From contig NC_052030.1 of NCBI RefSeq assembly GCF_015832195.1, positions 8,327,439 through 8,391,438 of the forward strand: a stretch of 64,000 bases of DNA. The letters are read 5' to 3'. Source of the stretch: Motacilla alba alba. Lineage: Eukaryota; Chordata; Aves; Passeriformes; Motacillidae. The translations under genes were made by a program, and so were the position numbers. Numbering within the stretch: position 1 is the first letter of the stretch; every line of letters starts with the position of its first letter. This document shows positions 30,101 through 36,720 of the stretch, piece by piece. The notes beneath the pieces are model-generated. The model saw nothing but the letters and a program-made list of their open reading frames with translations. It was not told the origin of the DNA and did not search any database.

Positions 30101-33100
30101 AGCTGCTGTGGTACAGCAGAGTAATTCACCCTGCAACACCTGCTAAGCATATCATTGAGCTAAAAGGTAAATATTTTAGTTGCAGATGGAATTAGGGTAT
30201 ATTACTTCTCAGGGTATGTATGCAGTGATGTCTGGGTAACAGAGTTGAAGGCAGCTGCATAAAACCACATCGAACTGATCCACAAACATTTTAACTCATT
30301 ATCACATTTATTTCTTGGCTTTCTCCGGCATTCCTCATGAAAAAAGAAAAAAAAATGTTAAAAAGGACTTTCATAATAAAAATAAGCTCTTCTGTTGCTT
30401 CTTCCCAACATTTATGGCAGAGCTAATGGAAAGCAGTTAATTATTTAAAACAAATTGTGTCAGAGGATTAGTACTGTTGTTTAACACATTTCAGGGAAGG
30501 CAAATCCAAAACCTTCTGTAGCCACACTCAAAACCTTTAATACAAAAGGGGAAGAAAAAAAAAGAAAAGAATTTTAGAAGAAATCCACAATTACAATGCC
30601 ACAGACAAAGAATCCATTTCATCACTACGCAGAATGCACAAATGAACCAAATGCATTAGGGATACAAAAGACAAACAAACCAAAGTGAAAACATTCAAGC
30701 TGAAAGTTAATGCAATAAGCCAGCAACCTGGAGACAAAGCTTTAACTTCCTCAAGGCTTCAGTTATACTGATGCATTTGAAGACTGCAGAGGTTTTTTGG
30801 TTTTGTTTAGATGATAAGGGATGGGCTCTTGGGAAAATTCTAATTCATCTAAGAAATATCAAATCTGAATGAAGAAAAAAAATCTGGGATGAAACTACAT
30901 TTTAGAACCATTGAAAAGTACCTGAAATGGTTGCTGCTGGGATGAAAAAGCAGCAGAAACATTTGGAGGAAGCTGGGTTGCTATAGCGACAGGAGTACCA
31001 GTCTGCCCATCCTTTCCTGTCACAACCTTTACCTGAGAGAAATATTTTGGGAAAAAAAAAAAAGAAGGGAGAATCATTTTCTTTTTAGAAGTTTTCTTTT
31101 TTTTTTTAACTGTTCAACACATTCCTTTGGTACTGATGGCACCTCTACTGAAGAGGGGGTAATAACTAAACCACCACCAGTACAGCTTGCTTCGAGCACA
31201 GCCCATTTTTAGAGTTCTGTCTTACTTTTAATAGCAGAACAGAGCACAGCCTTGACTGTTTATTGTGACTTCTGTCACTGGAAACGTTTTCTTAAATCCA
31301 GTTAACATAAAAGTGTGCTTTAAATTAAATGATTGCTGCTGCTAACGGACAACAAATTAGCATGACAGACAGTTTGAACATAAGAGAGCTTCAACATTTA
31401 TTTAAGCAATGAGCACAGCCACCATTCACTCTCCCCTCGAATTCCCAAAGAAATCAACCTTCCAGGCAAGGGATGAAGCGCGTTGCTTTAGCAGAAAGTG
31501 ATAAAGAGGGGAGGGGGAAATAAAACAGAAGACAACAACAAAATACAAAGAAAGAACATACTCAAAAGATGTCTCTATCTTTCAGAAGGATTCATCACTT
31601 GAAAACACATAAAGACTTTTGCTGTTGCACTTCGCAAAATTCTCCAGCAGTTACAGGGACAAGAAGCTTCCACAAACAAAAGAGGATCCACCACGAGAAG
31701 GCAGTGAAGTACAGCAAATTCTCAACCCGAAACACCACGGGGTAGAGCCTCAACTCATTTAAAGTGACTTCAAGGAACCTGTACCATTTACACCCACTAA
31801 AGATCCCTCAAAGTGTGCAGATGGTAGTTAAAAATACCTGGTTATTTCAGCTGACAAACACGCAACCCAACAAGAACACCTAAACAATTTGACAAAACAC
31901 AAACCAGGTGAAAAAAAAATACTGAATATCCATTGTCAATAAATTACAGTAACAGGCTAGCTTTTAAGTTACTATATAAAGTAATGATTCCTTCAAAATT
32001 GTCAGTAACTGTCACAAGCAGAAATATATTTTACCTAATTAAAAAGCTTACACAACAAAGTACTGAACAAATTAAACTTCAGCCATTATTCTGTTATGAT
32101 TTCCCACAAATTCCAACTGAAGGTATGATTGCTAATGATTCACACCTAAGAGTCATCAAATTTCAGGCACTCATTTCCAAAGGGTATTCAAAGCAACACA
32201 AGGTTCTTTGCATAATATTGGTTCTTCTACAAACTGGCAACTACATAATTCACAGATTTTAGAAGATTTATGAGTGCCAAGTGGTGCAGAGGGATCAGTT
32301 CTATCTACCCTGCTGCAAGCACTTGCCATGTTGGCTTGTGGGCAGGCTCTGCACCAGACCAGTGCTCCAGCACCCACAGATGGGTACAAGCATGCAGGAA
32401 AAGCTGCACAGCACCTGTTTGTGGCAAGCTTCTTTCACATTCTTTGCCATCAATAAGCAGTGAATTCAAGTTAGTAATTTAAACCTTTGCATAAGTAACC
32501 AAGTGAACTTGTCAATGTTCAGTCTGTAAGTGCTGGTTGTTAATCCTTTAAACAGCAGCTCAAACACAGAGCTCCAGGACACCCTGAATAATACATGACT
32601 GTGGACCCTTACACATGTTCTCCCTCACTAATTAGATTAATTCACTTTTTTTGTTGGCTGCAGCAACATTGAACCTCAGTAACAACTACAATTAGAAGAC
32701 ACATGAATCAGGCTAACCTCTTGCAATGCTTTTGCTCATTCATTTTTGGTTTGTCCAAGTCTAGTTAAGTGAAATTCAAACTACGATTTCTAGCCATAAC
32801 CATTCTGAGAGCTTAAAACCATTTCCACACTTCTACCATCTTTATTTGTGTGCAACTAGGACAGTTAAAGCTTCCTCTCTATGCTTTTATCTTAAATCAA
32901 AAAATCTAACAGCACACTCAAACCAACCCATCGAATCACACTACCCAGCAGAACTGCATGCTTTCAGGCCAACTGTTTTATGAAAAATTGCCATACTTCA
33001 TGAAGCAAAAATGATTTTTCATGTCCTGTCCCATTCTTTAATACTTCACAATCCCAGTGCTACAACTTAACCTATGATTTTATCCAATAAAGTTTCTTAC

Positions 33101-34423
33101 CTCATCATTGATGACCTCAGATTGCTCTTCCTCTTCTTCCTCCTCCAGATCCAAGTCATTTTGCCTCAGGTATGCTTGCAGAGGAACACAATGTTTCTTC
33201 TTAAAAGCTAAAAAGTCCATCATATTCCCTTGAAGATGTTGCAGGAAAAACAGTTCAATCAAACATTCCTTAAAAGTTTCCTTAAGAATTTCCATCTGCT
33301 TGTGGTGATGATCCAAACATAGTTTTCTCATTTGAGCAGTTTCTTGGTTGGCAGGAGGAATTTCCTCCAACTTTTTGGGCTGTTTTTTCACTGCTGTGTT
33401 AGCTGTAGGAGTGAGAGGAAGACTCGACAGCCCCTGCGGCACAGTGGCCCGTGAAGGACTTGTGGGAGGAGGAGGTGATGTCATTCCAAACGCACTCGGT
33501 CCTCCAACTCCTGCTATCAATCCACCAGAAGTCCTGTCAAATCCAATGGGTCTGCTCAGCTGCTGCCCTTGAAGCACTTGCTGCTGCTGTTGCATTAGCT
33601 GCCCCTGGATAATATTGCTGATTTGGGGTGGCAAGCTGGTCGTTGTGATGTGGCCCGGGCTAGTCAAAGACTGCATATTTGCCCCGCTGGCCACGGGGCT
33701 CTGAGGGCCCAGGTGGTGGATGGTGCCCCCAGACTGCGAGTGAGGCTGCGAGAGCCTGCGCTCCCTCACGGTGGCGGGCGGCCCGGACGATGGAAGCTGC
33801 ACTTGTGCGGCAGCTCCTTGAGCAATCTGTGCAATGCCCGGTCCTTCTTGGTACACGAAGTGTCCGCCGTTGGAAGGACTCAGGCTGATCTGTCTCACGA
33901 GCACGCTGGCATCCACGAACCCTCTGGTGGGGCTCTGGCTGCACATGCCCAGGCCCGGCCCGGGGGTGCCCGCCCGGACGCTGGGCAGCGCCTGCACCGG
34001 CACCGGGTTGGGCTGGGTGGGGCTCTGGGACTGCACCTGCTGGGGCAGCGGAGAGGTGACCTGGATGTACGAGGGGGATCCATGCTCAAAGCGCCTCTGC
34101 TGGGGGCTGAACTGAAAGCTCGGGGACGTGGGGTTTGGAAGCGGCAGCGGGGTGAGCGTGATCTGCTGGTTGCCCGAGGCCACCGGGCCCACGTTCTGCA
34201 GGGTGATGTTCACGTTCTGCCCGGCCACGGGGCTCCGGCTCATGATGAACTGCTGGATCTGGTAACTGGGCGACTGCGGCGCCGAGGGACTCGCAGAGGG
34301 CGCGAAAGAGGCTGCGGGGGACTGGGGTAAATTTGCCTGTTGTTCTTCTCCCTCGCTGCCCGTGAAGGACCTGGATCTCTGGAGCTGGCGCTGGGCATTC
34401 TGAGGACCATTGCCATGGTGCAT
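80..34423 (-). CDS. EP400: EP400 (E1A-binding protein p400), chromatin-remodelling ATPase; 43 coding exons, C-terminus off the left edge
   Basis: Large SWI2/SNF2 ATPase of the INO80/SWR1 class. It is the scaffold subunit of the nuclear TIP60 (NuA4) acetyltransferase complex and promotes H2A.Z/H3.3 deposition. The exons join in one open frame of 2540 residues: a proline/serine/glutamine-rich N-terminus (1-773), an HSA helix (about 774-882) that in the family binds actin-related proteins, acidic linkers (925-1020), ATPase lobe 1 with GLGKT (Lys about 1118) and a DEMQ motif II (Asp about 1215), an unstructured insertion typical of INO80-like enzymes (about 1403-1830), lobe 2 (about 1828-2055), and a SANT/Myb domain (about 2360-2433). 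The human protein is about 3160 residues, so roughly 600 Gln-rich residues are missing beyond position 1. The start is the ATG at 34423-34421 (reading M-H-H-G as in human), not the in-frame GTG six bases upstream. I see no stops or frameshifts. The exons are listed separately. Confidence 0.97.
282..338 (-). CDS. EP400: EP400 coding exon 43
   Basis: Residues 2495-2514, [18 protein letters not shown], identical to human. Acceptor AATTTCAG, donor GAAAG|GTGAGC, phase 2 to 2. Confidence 0.96.
838..974 (-). CDS. EP400: EP400 coding exon 42
   Basis: Residues 2450-2495. [20 protein letters not shown], then [11 protein letters not shown] and GKRSPPIKP, matches human. Acceptor TTTTTTAG, donor CCTCT|GTAAGT, phase 0 to 2. 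Confidence 0.96.
1973..2020 (-). CDS. EP400: EP400 coding exon 41 (48-base exon, possibly cassette)
   Basis: Residues 2434-2449, [16 protein letters not shown], basic. It lies between the SANT exon and the exon starting TKNSRPLRT. Acceptor TTTTACAG, donor AAG|GTGTGC, phase 0 to 0, so skipping would keep the frame. The human sequence I remember joins the flanking segments directly, so this may be alternatively spliced. Confidence 0.8.
2266..2439 (-). CDS. EP400: EP400 coding exon 40, SANT/Myb domain
   Basis: Residues 2376-2433. [20 protein letters not shown], then [12 protein letters not shown] and [17 protein letters not shown]: the SANT domain, which in the family contacts TIP60/histones. 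Acceptor GTGTTGCAG, donor AAG|GTGAGC, 174 bases, phase 0. Confidence 0.97.
2969..3210 (-). CDS. EP400: EP400 coding exon 39, start of the SANT region
   Basis: Residues 2295-2375. A basic stretch ([10 protein letters not shown]), [20 protein letters not shown], and [14 protein letters not shown], the first SANT helix. The acceptor reads TTAGCAGCAGG, so in-frame alternative starts one or two codons downstream are possible. Donor CAG|GTCAGA. Confidence 0.94.
3667..3820 (-). CDS. EP400: EP400 coding exon 38
   Basis: Residues 2244-2295. [20 protein letters not shown] and [17 protein letters not shown] match human. Acceptor CTGTGCAG, donor TCTG|GTGAGT, phase 0 to 1. Confidence 0.96.
3928..3972 (-). 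CDS. EP400: EP400 coding exon 37 (45 bases)
   Basis: Residues 2229-2243, [15 protein letters not shown], matching human EYVYEDVDGQTEVMP. Acceptor TTGTGTAG, donor CCA|GTAAGT, phase 0. Confidence 0.95.
4140..4271 (-). CDS. EP400: EP400 coding exon 36
   Basis: Residues 2185-2228, a charged helix ending [15 protein letters not shown]. Acceptor TTAATCTAG, donor AAA|GTAATT, phase 0. The adjacent intron carries a 19-base direct duplication at about 4003-4034. Confidence 0.94.
4837..4920 (-). CDS. EP400: EP400 coding exon 35
   Basis: Residues 2157-2184. [16 protein letters not shown] is identical in human. Acceptor TCCCTCAG, donor GAG|GTAAAA, 84 bases, phase 0. Confidence 0.95.
5154..5312 (-). CDS. 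EP400: EP400 coding exon 34
   Basis: Residues 2104-2156, an acidic linker beginning ALNSIE and ending [15 protein letters not shown]. Only the ends are conserved with human. Acceptor CTGAAAG, donor CAG|GTACCG, phase 0. Confidence 0.92.
5603..5746 (-). CDS. EP400: EP400 coding exon 33
   Basis: Residues 2056-2103. [20 protein letters not shown], then [12 protein letters not shown], matches human. Acceptor TTACCAAG, donor GAG|GTAATG, 144 bases, phase 0. Confidence 0.95.
6235..6346 (-). CDS. EP400: EP400 coding exon 32
   Basis: Residues 2018-2055. [20 protein letters not shown] is the brace after motif VI. Acceptor TTTTTTAG, donor CAG|GTAAGT, 112 bases, phase 2 to 0. The copy at 38332-38443 has exactly the same length. 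Confidence 0.97.
6828..7024 (-). CDS. EP400: EP400 coding exon 31, ATPase motifs V and VI
   Basis: Residues 1953-2018. [20 protein letters not shown] is motif V and the loop after it. Motif VI reads [12 protein letters not shown] rather than the usual RxHRIGQ, a known EP400 departure shared with human. Acceptor TATGTAG, donor TACAG|GTGATG. Its copy is at 38894-39087. Confidence 0.97.
7236..7405 (-). CDS. EP400: EP400 coding exon 30, ATPase motif IV
   Basis: Residues 1896-1952. [20 protein letters not shown], then [13 protein letters not shown], is motif IV, followed by [14 protein letters not shown]. Acceptor AATTATAG, donor CAG|GTACGT, phase 1 to 0. Its copy is at about 40144-40270. Confidence 0.97.
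7504..7706 (-). CDS. EP400: EP400 coding exon 29, start of ATPase lobe 2
   Basis: Residues 1828-1896. [20 protein letters not shown] and [15 protein letters not shown] lead into motif IV. Acceptor TTTCACAG, donor TCAG|GTAAGG, phase 2 to 1. A shortened copy is at 40367-40502. Confidence 0.96.
8135..8433 (-). CDS. EP400: EP400 coding exon 28
   Basis: Residues 1729-1828. [20 protein letters not shown], then APVYGRDVL, matches human. The central part is variable and ends LKDLVNR. Acceptor TTGCAAAG (weaker than average), donor AACAG|GTAATG, phase 0 to 2. Its copy is at 41022 to about 41322. Confidence 0.93.
9100..9179 (-). CDS. EP400: EP400 coding exon 27
   Basis: Residues 1702-1728, weakly conserved ([20 protein letters not shown]). 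It is placed by acceptor TATTCCAG, donor CAG|GTACTC and exact phase closure with exons 26 and 28. Confidence 0.85.
10389..10556 (-). CDS. EP400: EP400 coding exon 26
   Basis: Residues 1646-1702. [20 protein letters not shown], then [11 protein letters not shown], matches human. Acceptor CACTGCAG, donor CAAG|GTGGGT, 168 bases, phase 1. Confidence 0.95.
11341..11505 (-). CDS. EP400: EP400 coding exon 25
   Basis: Residues 1591-1646. [12 protein letters not shown] and [20 protein letters not shown] are near-identical to human. Acceptor TTAACAG, donor CAAG|GTACTT, phase 1. Confidence 0.95.
12557..12799 (-). CDS. EP400: EP400 coding exon 24
   Basis: Residues 1510-1591, Pro/Gln/Ala-rich insertion sequence ending [19 protein letters not shown] as in human. 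The acceptor region has three in-frame AGs (TTGCAG, CTGCAG, CAG), so the start may vary by three or six alanine/glutamine codons or fewer. Donor CCTA|GTAAGT, phase 1 to 1. Confidence 0.9.
13320..13474 (-). CDS. EP400: EP400 coding exon 23
   Basis: Residues 1458-1510. [20 protein letters not shown] is strongly EP400-like; the rest is Thr/Gln-rich. Acceptor CTTACCAG, donor CAAG|GTAAGG, phase 2 to 1. Confidence 0.95.
14350..14516 (-). CDS. EP400: EP400 coding exon 22, start of the ATPase insertion
   Basis: Residues 1403-1458. [20 protein letters not shown], then [10 protein letters not shown], matches human. Acceptor ATCCCTAG, donor GCAG|GTGTGT, phase 0 to 2. Its copy is at 42682 to about 42836. 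Confidence 0.95.
15432..15618 (-). CDS. EP400: EP400 coding exon 21
   Basis: Residues 1340-1402. [20 protein letters not shown] and RICNHPDL are the usual SNF2 RxxCNHP region. Acceptor TGTGGTAG, donor AAG|GTCAGT, phase 2 to 0. Confidence 0.96.
16247..16383 (-). CDS. EP400: EP400 coding exon 20
   Basis: Residues 1295-1340. [20 protein letters not shown] is the conserved arginine-rich brace between the lobes, then [13 protein letters not shown]. Acceptor TGTTTCAG, donor CCAGG|GTAAGG, phase 0 to 2. Confidence 0.96.
16776..16950 (-). CDS. EP400: EP400 coding exon 19, ATPase motif III region
   Basis: Residues 1236-1294. [20 protein letters not shown] corresponds to the motif III region (TGTPLQN in relatives), followed by PGISRPYL. 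Acceptor GTTCACAG, donor AGA|GTATGT, phase 2 to 0. Confidence 0.96.
17380..17549 (-). CDS. EP400: EP400 coding exon 18, ATPase motif II
   Basis: Residues 1180-1236. The DEAH-box position reads VDEMQ (Asp about 1215, Glu about 1216), the EP400-specific variant, followed by [10 protein letters not shown]. Acceptor TTCCATAG, donor CGCAG|GTACAG, phase 0 to 2. Confidence 0.96.
17705..17841 (-). CDS. EP400: EP400 coding exon 17, ATPase lobe 1
   Basis: Residues 1134-1179, motif Ia region ([20 protein letters not shown]) nearly identical to human. Acceptor CTTCTGTAG, donor CAG|GTGCTG, phase 1 to 0. Confidence 0.97.
18321..18498 (-). CDS. EP400: EP400 coding exon 16, ATPase motif I (Walker A)
   Basis: Residues 1075-1134. 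It contains [15 protein letters not shown] and [20 protein letters not shown], with the nucleotide-binding lysine at about 1118. The family consensus is DEMGLGKT, and DEAGLGKT is the EP400 form. Acceptor CATTACAG, donor GAAG|GTAAGT. This exon has no counterpart in the decayed copy. Confidence 0.97.
18685..18878 (-). CDS. EP400: EP400 coding exon 15
   Basis: Residues 1010-1074. [17 protein letters not shown], then [19 protein letters not shown], leads directly into ATPase lobe 1. Acceptor CTCCTAG, donor GCA|GTAAGA, phase 1 to 0. Confidence 0.95.
19370..19477 (-). CDS. EP400: EP400 coding exon 14
   Basis: Residues 974-1010. [16 protein letters not shown] and [12 protein letters not shown] match the human segment before the ATPase. 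Acceptor ACCTTCAG, donor GGAAG|GTAAAT, 108 bases, phase 1. Confidence 0.94.
20655..20744 (-). CDS. EP400: EP400 coding exon 13
   Basis: Residues 944-974, strongly acidic ([16 protein letters not shown]), ending [11 protein letters not shown] as in human. Acceptor TTCTTGTAG, donor AAG|GTAGGC, 90 bases, phase 1 to 1. Confidence 0.94.
21428..21485 (-). CDS. EP400: EP400 coding exon 12
   Basis: Residues 925-944. [15 protein letters not shown] matches human [15 protein letters not shown] and looks like a nuclear localisation stretch followed by acidic residues. Acceptor AATGCTAG, donor GAAG|GTAAGT, phase 0 to 1. Confidence 0.93.
22492..22538 (-). CDS. EP400: EP400 coding exon 11 (47 bases)
   Basis: Residues 909-924, an acidic linker ([16 protein letters not shown]) with little similarity to the equivalent human linker. 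It is supported by acceptor TTTTCCAG, donor ATG|GTAAGT and exact phase closure with its neighbours. Confidence 0.85.
22806..22884 (-). CDS. EP400: EP400 coding exon 10
   Basis: Residues 883-909, a basic helix ([20 protein letters not shown]) matching the human segment. Acceptor ACATTTCAG, donor AAAG|GTAATT, phase 0 to 1. Confidence 0.94.
22992..23132 (-). CDS. EP400: EP400 coding exon 9, HSA domain
   Basis: Residues 836-882, a charged helix continuing the HSA domain ([20 protein letters not shown], as in human). Acceptor ATTTTAG, donor CAG|GTAAAG, 141 bases, phase 0. Confidence 0.96.
24481..24666 (-). CDS. EP400: EP400 coding exon 8, start of the HSA domain
   Basis: Residues 774-835. It contains [18 protein letters not shown], the most conserved part of the HSA helix, which in the family recruits actin-fold subunits. 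Acceptor TTTTTTAG, donor AAG|GTACTT, phase 0. Its decayed copy is at about 43431-43610. Confidence 0.96.
24813..25118 (-). CDS. EP400: EP400 coding exon 7
   Basis: Residues 672-773, a Pro/Ser/Ala-rich linker ending in an acidic, helix-forming tail ([12 protein letters not shown], then QDKLAEQ). Acceptor TTGGGCAG, donor CTG|GTAATA, 306 bases, phase 0. Confidence 0.93.
25637..26016 (-). CDS. EP400: EP400 coding exon 6
   Basis: Residues 545-671, proline- and glutamine-rich. It begins GGMPPTPQ and includes [20 protein letters not shown], a signature block of EP400. It is very GC-rich. Acceptor CCCTGCAG, donor CAG|GTACGG, phase 1 to 0. Its diverged copy is at 44600-44805. Confidence 0.95.
26731..26838 (-). 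CDS. EP400: EP400 coding exon 5
   Basis: Residues 509-545, reading [20 protein letters not shown] then [11 protein letters not shown], as in human. Acceptor TATCACAG, donor CAAG|GTACTG, 108 bases, phase 1 to 1. Confidence 0.95.
27249..27339 (-). CDS. EP400: EP400 coding exon 4
   Basis: Residues 479-509. The stretch [14 protein letters not shown] matches the human region around ETDLFKRQQ. Acceptor CCCTGTAG, donor GCAG|GTATGT, phase 0 to 1. The exon is too short and split to appear as a long open frame. Confidence 0.9.
27340..30921 (-). other. EP400: EP400 intron 3 (about 3.6 kb)
   Basis: The largest intron of the gene here, between coding exons 3 and 4, AT-rich. I see no exon, repeat family or RNA gene in it that I can name. 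Confidence 0.8.
30922..31032 (-). CDS. EP400: EP400 coding exon 3
   Basis: Residues 442-478, reading [20 protein letters not shown], nearly the same as human. Acceptor TTTCTCTCAG, donor CAG|GTACTT, length 111 bases, phase 0 at both ends. Confidence 0.95.
31033..33100 (-). other. EP400: EP400 intron 2 (about 2.1 kb)
   Basis: Intron between the start exon and coding exon 3. AT-rich with homopolymer A/T runs near 31050-31110. No exon or repeat family is recognised. Confidence 0.8.
33101..34423 (-). CDS. EP400: EP400 coding exon 2 (start exon)
   Basis: Residues 1-441. It encodes the low-complexity N-terminus rich in Ser-Pro and Gln. Short blocks resemble human EP400, for example [29 protein letters not shown] and [12 protein letters not shown]. 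The exon closes with a helical segment ([20 protein letters not shown]) and a glutamate run. The exon starts in 5'UTR at about 34453, after a TTTCTTTAG acceptor. The donor is GAG|GTAAGA and the phase is 0. Confidence 0.96.
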
Positions 34424-36386
34424 TCTCACTGATCTAAGGTTTTACAGTATAGTCTAAAGAAATACACAAAAACAGACATTCAGGGAATGTAAAAACTCTT
34501 CTGCAACTGAAACTATTTAGTTACAACTAAGATTACCTTATAGTAAGAACTCTGTTATCCTGGTTTTGCAGTTACTTAAAATGTTTCAAATGATCCAAAA
34601 CCCTCAGCACAACCAAATCCCACTTAAATCCCTCATAAATTTCTCTAGCTAATACTGCTATTGGATAGTCTTACAAATGTTATGTTCCCCTTAGCTAGGT
34701 AGAATGACTTCAAATAATAATAAAAAAAGAATAAACAGGACTTTTTCCCTTGCTGTGGAACTTCAAGAAACAATGGTCTCCAGCATCAAAGGCATCTACT
34801 CTTTTTTCATGTTATTACCAATGTTTCAGTGCTTTTAACTCTTGATGCAAATTTATTATAATTGCTAAAACATTGTTTCAACAGCAACTAAAAATAAGAA
34901 AACGGACAGAGTATTCAACTTTATTGTTCTAGCTACTGAAGGCCAAGTCATCTTAAATGTATGTAAAACTACTGTACTTGATCCTTAACTTTGCCTTCTC
35001 TTTCCTTCAGAACACAAAAAGAGATGAAAATTAACCGAATCCGCATTTCATTTAAAATGCTGTTTATTGGGTAAAGCTACCCAGAAATCCCAAAACGTTC
35101 TGGTGTTGTATTTCAATTACAGACAAACAAAAATTCCAATGGCATGCACTGACAGATAGATTCAGGGCTGGGAGTCACGCAGAAATAGCAGCAAGAGAAA
35201 ATGAAACCTGATGGGTTTTTTTTTCCTTTCAAAATCTCTCCCCTCTTTTGTAAGCAACACTTTCACTTTTAGCATTTCAGGCCAAACACACACAAACATG
35301 CCGCTACTCCTTTGTGTTCCTAACTCCAAGCTGGTCGCAGGCGGCAACAGGCAGCAGCACACCGGCACGGCAGCACCGCTGGGAAGCGGCGGAATGCAGC
35401 GGGCGCTGCCGGCTCTCCTGCTCCTCCGCTGCCCGGGCAGGGAGCACATCACAGCCCGCCGCTCCCCTGCCCTGCGCTGTCTGCAGCCATCCGCCCAAGC
35501 CCTGCGGACGGAGATTCTCTTCCCTGCCCCGGGAAAGAGGCGGCTGTCCGAAAAGCTGGAGCAAAGCAGCGCTGTCACACATGTGCCAGCAGCGACAGGG
35601 GGCCGAGACCCCGGGACCGCCCGTGCCGGGGGTACCACGGAGCGCAGCCGGCACAGCGGCTCCTCCGGCCGGGCTCCGCCTCTCCCGCACGGGGCTCATC
35701 CCGCCGGGTCCCAGCTCTCCGCTCAGGGGCTCAGCCGGCGGGTCTCGACTGCCCCGCACCGGGGCTCATCCCGGCGGGTCTCGGCTGCCCCGCACCGGGG
35801 CTCATCCCGCCGGGTCTCGGCTCTCTCACTCGCCGGAGCTCCAACCTGAGCGAGCGAGCTCCGTAGAGCGGGAAGGGGAAAAAACTGCACTCCTTACAGG
35901 CCCCTTTTCCAAAAGATTTAACAATACTGCGATTCTTCGAGGTTTTGTGGTTATCTCACAGCGCCGATACCAAATAATTAAGATTCAAACGATACCACCA
36001 GCAACAAGGTCTTATTATTTTAATTGCCCGCACCTCACTAACACTTACGGCCTCAGTGAAAACACTTAATTAATTACAGGCCGATAAGGGAGGTCCCGAA
36101 GCAGGGATCGCCTTTTGTGTGCGAGCAGCGCGGCGAGGCCGCCCGGCCGGGGGCGAAGCGCGGCCCCGCCGCTCCGCGGGGACTCCCCCCGCCCGGGGCT
36201 CCCCCCTGCCAGGGCCGCGCTCCCCCGGCCCGGCCCGGCCGGGCCCGCCCCGCATCCCCCGCCCCGAGCCCGGCGGGCCCGTCCCTGCGCGGCCGTCCCC
36301 GGTGCGGCGGCGGGGCTGCCGGGGGCCGTTCGGGGCGGAGCGGGGCGCGCAGCCGGGCCCGGGCGGGCCCCGCGGGCCGCACTTAC
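34424..36386 (-). other. EP400: EP400 5'UTR tail of exon 2 (to about 34453) and intron 1
   Basis: Positions 34424-34453 are 5'UTR after the acceptor TTTCTTTAG. The rest is intron 1, about 1.9 kb. The part at 35300-35870 is GC-rich and CpG-rich, contains a short tandem array, and may carry promoter or enhancer activity. No coding exon is visible; the open frames seen in both directions are composition artefacts. Confidence 0.75.
35690..35835. repeat. Short tandem array in EP400 intron 1, unit about 46 bases
   Basis: Three to four copies of a unit containing CCCCGCACCGGGGCTCATCC, then CGCCGGGTCTCGGCT, in a CpG-rich part of intron 1. Copies from about 35750 on are nearly identical. Confidence 0.85.
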
Positions 36387-36720
36387 CGCGGGCGCCGCGG
36401 GTTCCATTCGCTGCGGGCAGGAAGCGCGGGCGGGGGCGCCGCTACCAGCGCCGGCAGGAGACAAACCGCGTCCCGCCGCGCCTGCGCCGCCACCCGCGGG
36501 CCGCGCCGCGCCTGCGCCAGCGCCGCGCCTGCGCGCTCCGCCGAGGCGGCCCGCGGCTCCTGTCGCGATAGGAACGGCTCGGCGACAGCTCAGGAAAATG
36601 ATATTTATTGTAGCAGAGGCAGGGCGGGGTAAGCCCCGGGCGGTTTCTGTCCGCGCAGGGAGCAGAGCTGTCGCCACTCTTCAAGACGCGGAGTGAAATC
36701 CACACTTGCAGCTGGCGGGG
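36100..36720 (-). promoter_or_regulatory. EP400: CpG-island promoter of EP400
   Basis: Dense CpG sequence around and upstream of exon 1, with GC-box-like GGGGCGG/CCGCCC runs, no TATA box in a convincing position, and repeated CGCGCCTGCGCC motifs at 36475-36540 resembling NRF1 sites. This composition is typical of a vertebrate housekeeping promoter. Both strands carry long open frames here because of GC content; none is taken as a gene. Confidence 0.75.
36387..36450 (-). other. EP400: EP400 non-coding exon 1 (5' boundary approximate)
   Basis: A strong donor CCGCG|GTAAGT (exon end at 36387) lies in the CpG island upstream of exon 2 and fits a non-coding first exon as in human EP400. An ATG at 36407-36405 would open a ten-codon upstream frame that crosses the splice and stops at 34442 in exon 2. 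The transcription start is not determined, so the upper limit is approximate. Confidence 0.65.

Noticed and set aside
33623..34330. Plus-strand open frame of 235 codons opposite EP400 exon 2
   Set aside because: Shadow of the GC-rich coding exon on the other strand; His/Gly/Arg-rich and unrelated to any protein I know.
34424..34429. GTG in frame two codons upstream of the EP400 ATG as the start
   Set aside because: The ATG at 34423 gives the same M-H-H-G start as human, and a GTG start has no support.
36115..36696. Long plus- and minus-strand open frames in the EP400 CpG island
   Set aside because: Ala/Gly/Pro/Arg-rich translations in several frames at once are the result of high GC content lacking stops; no family match.
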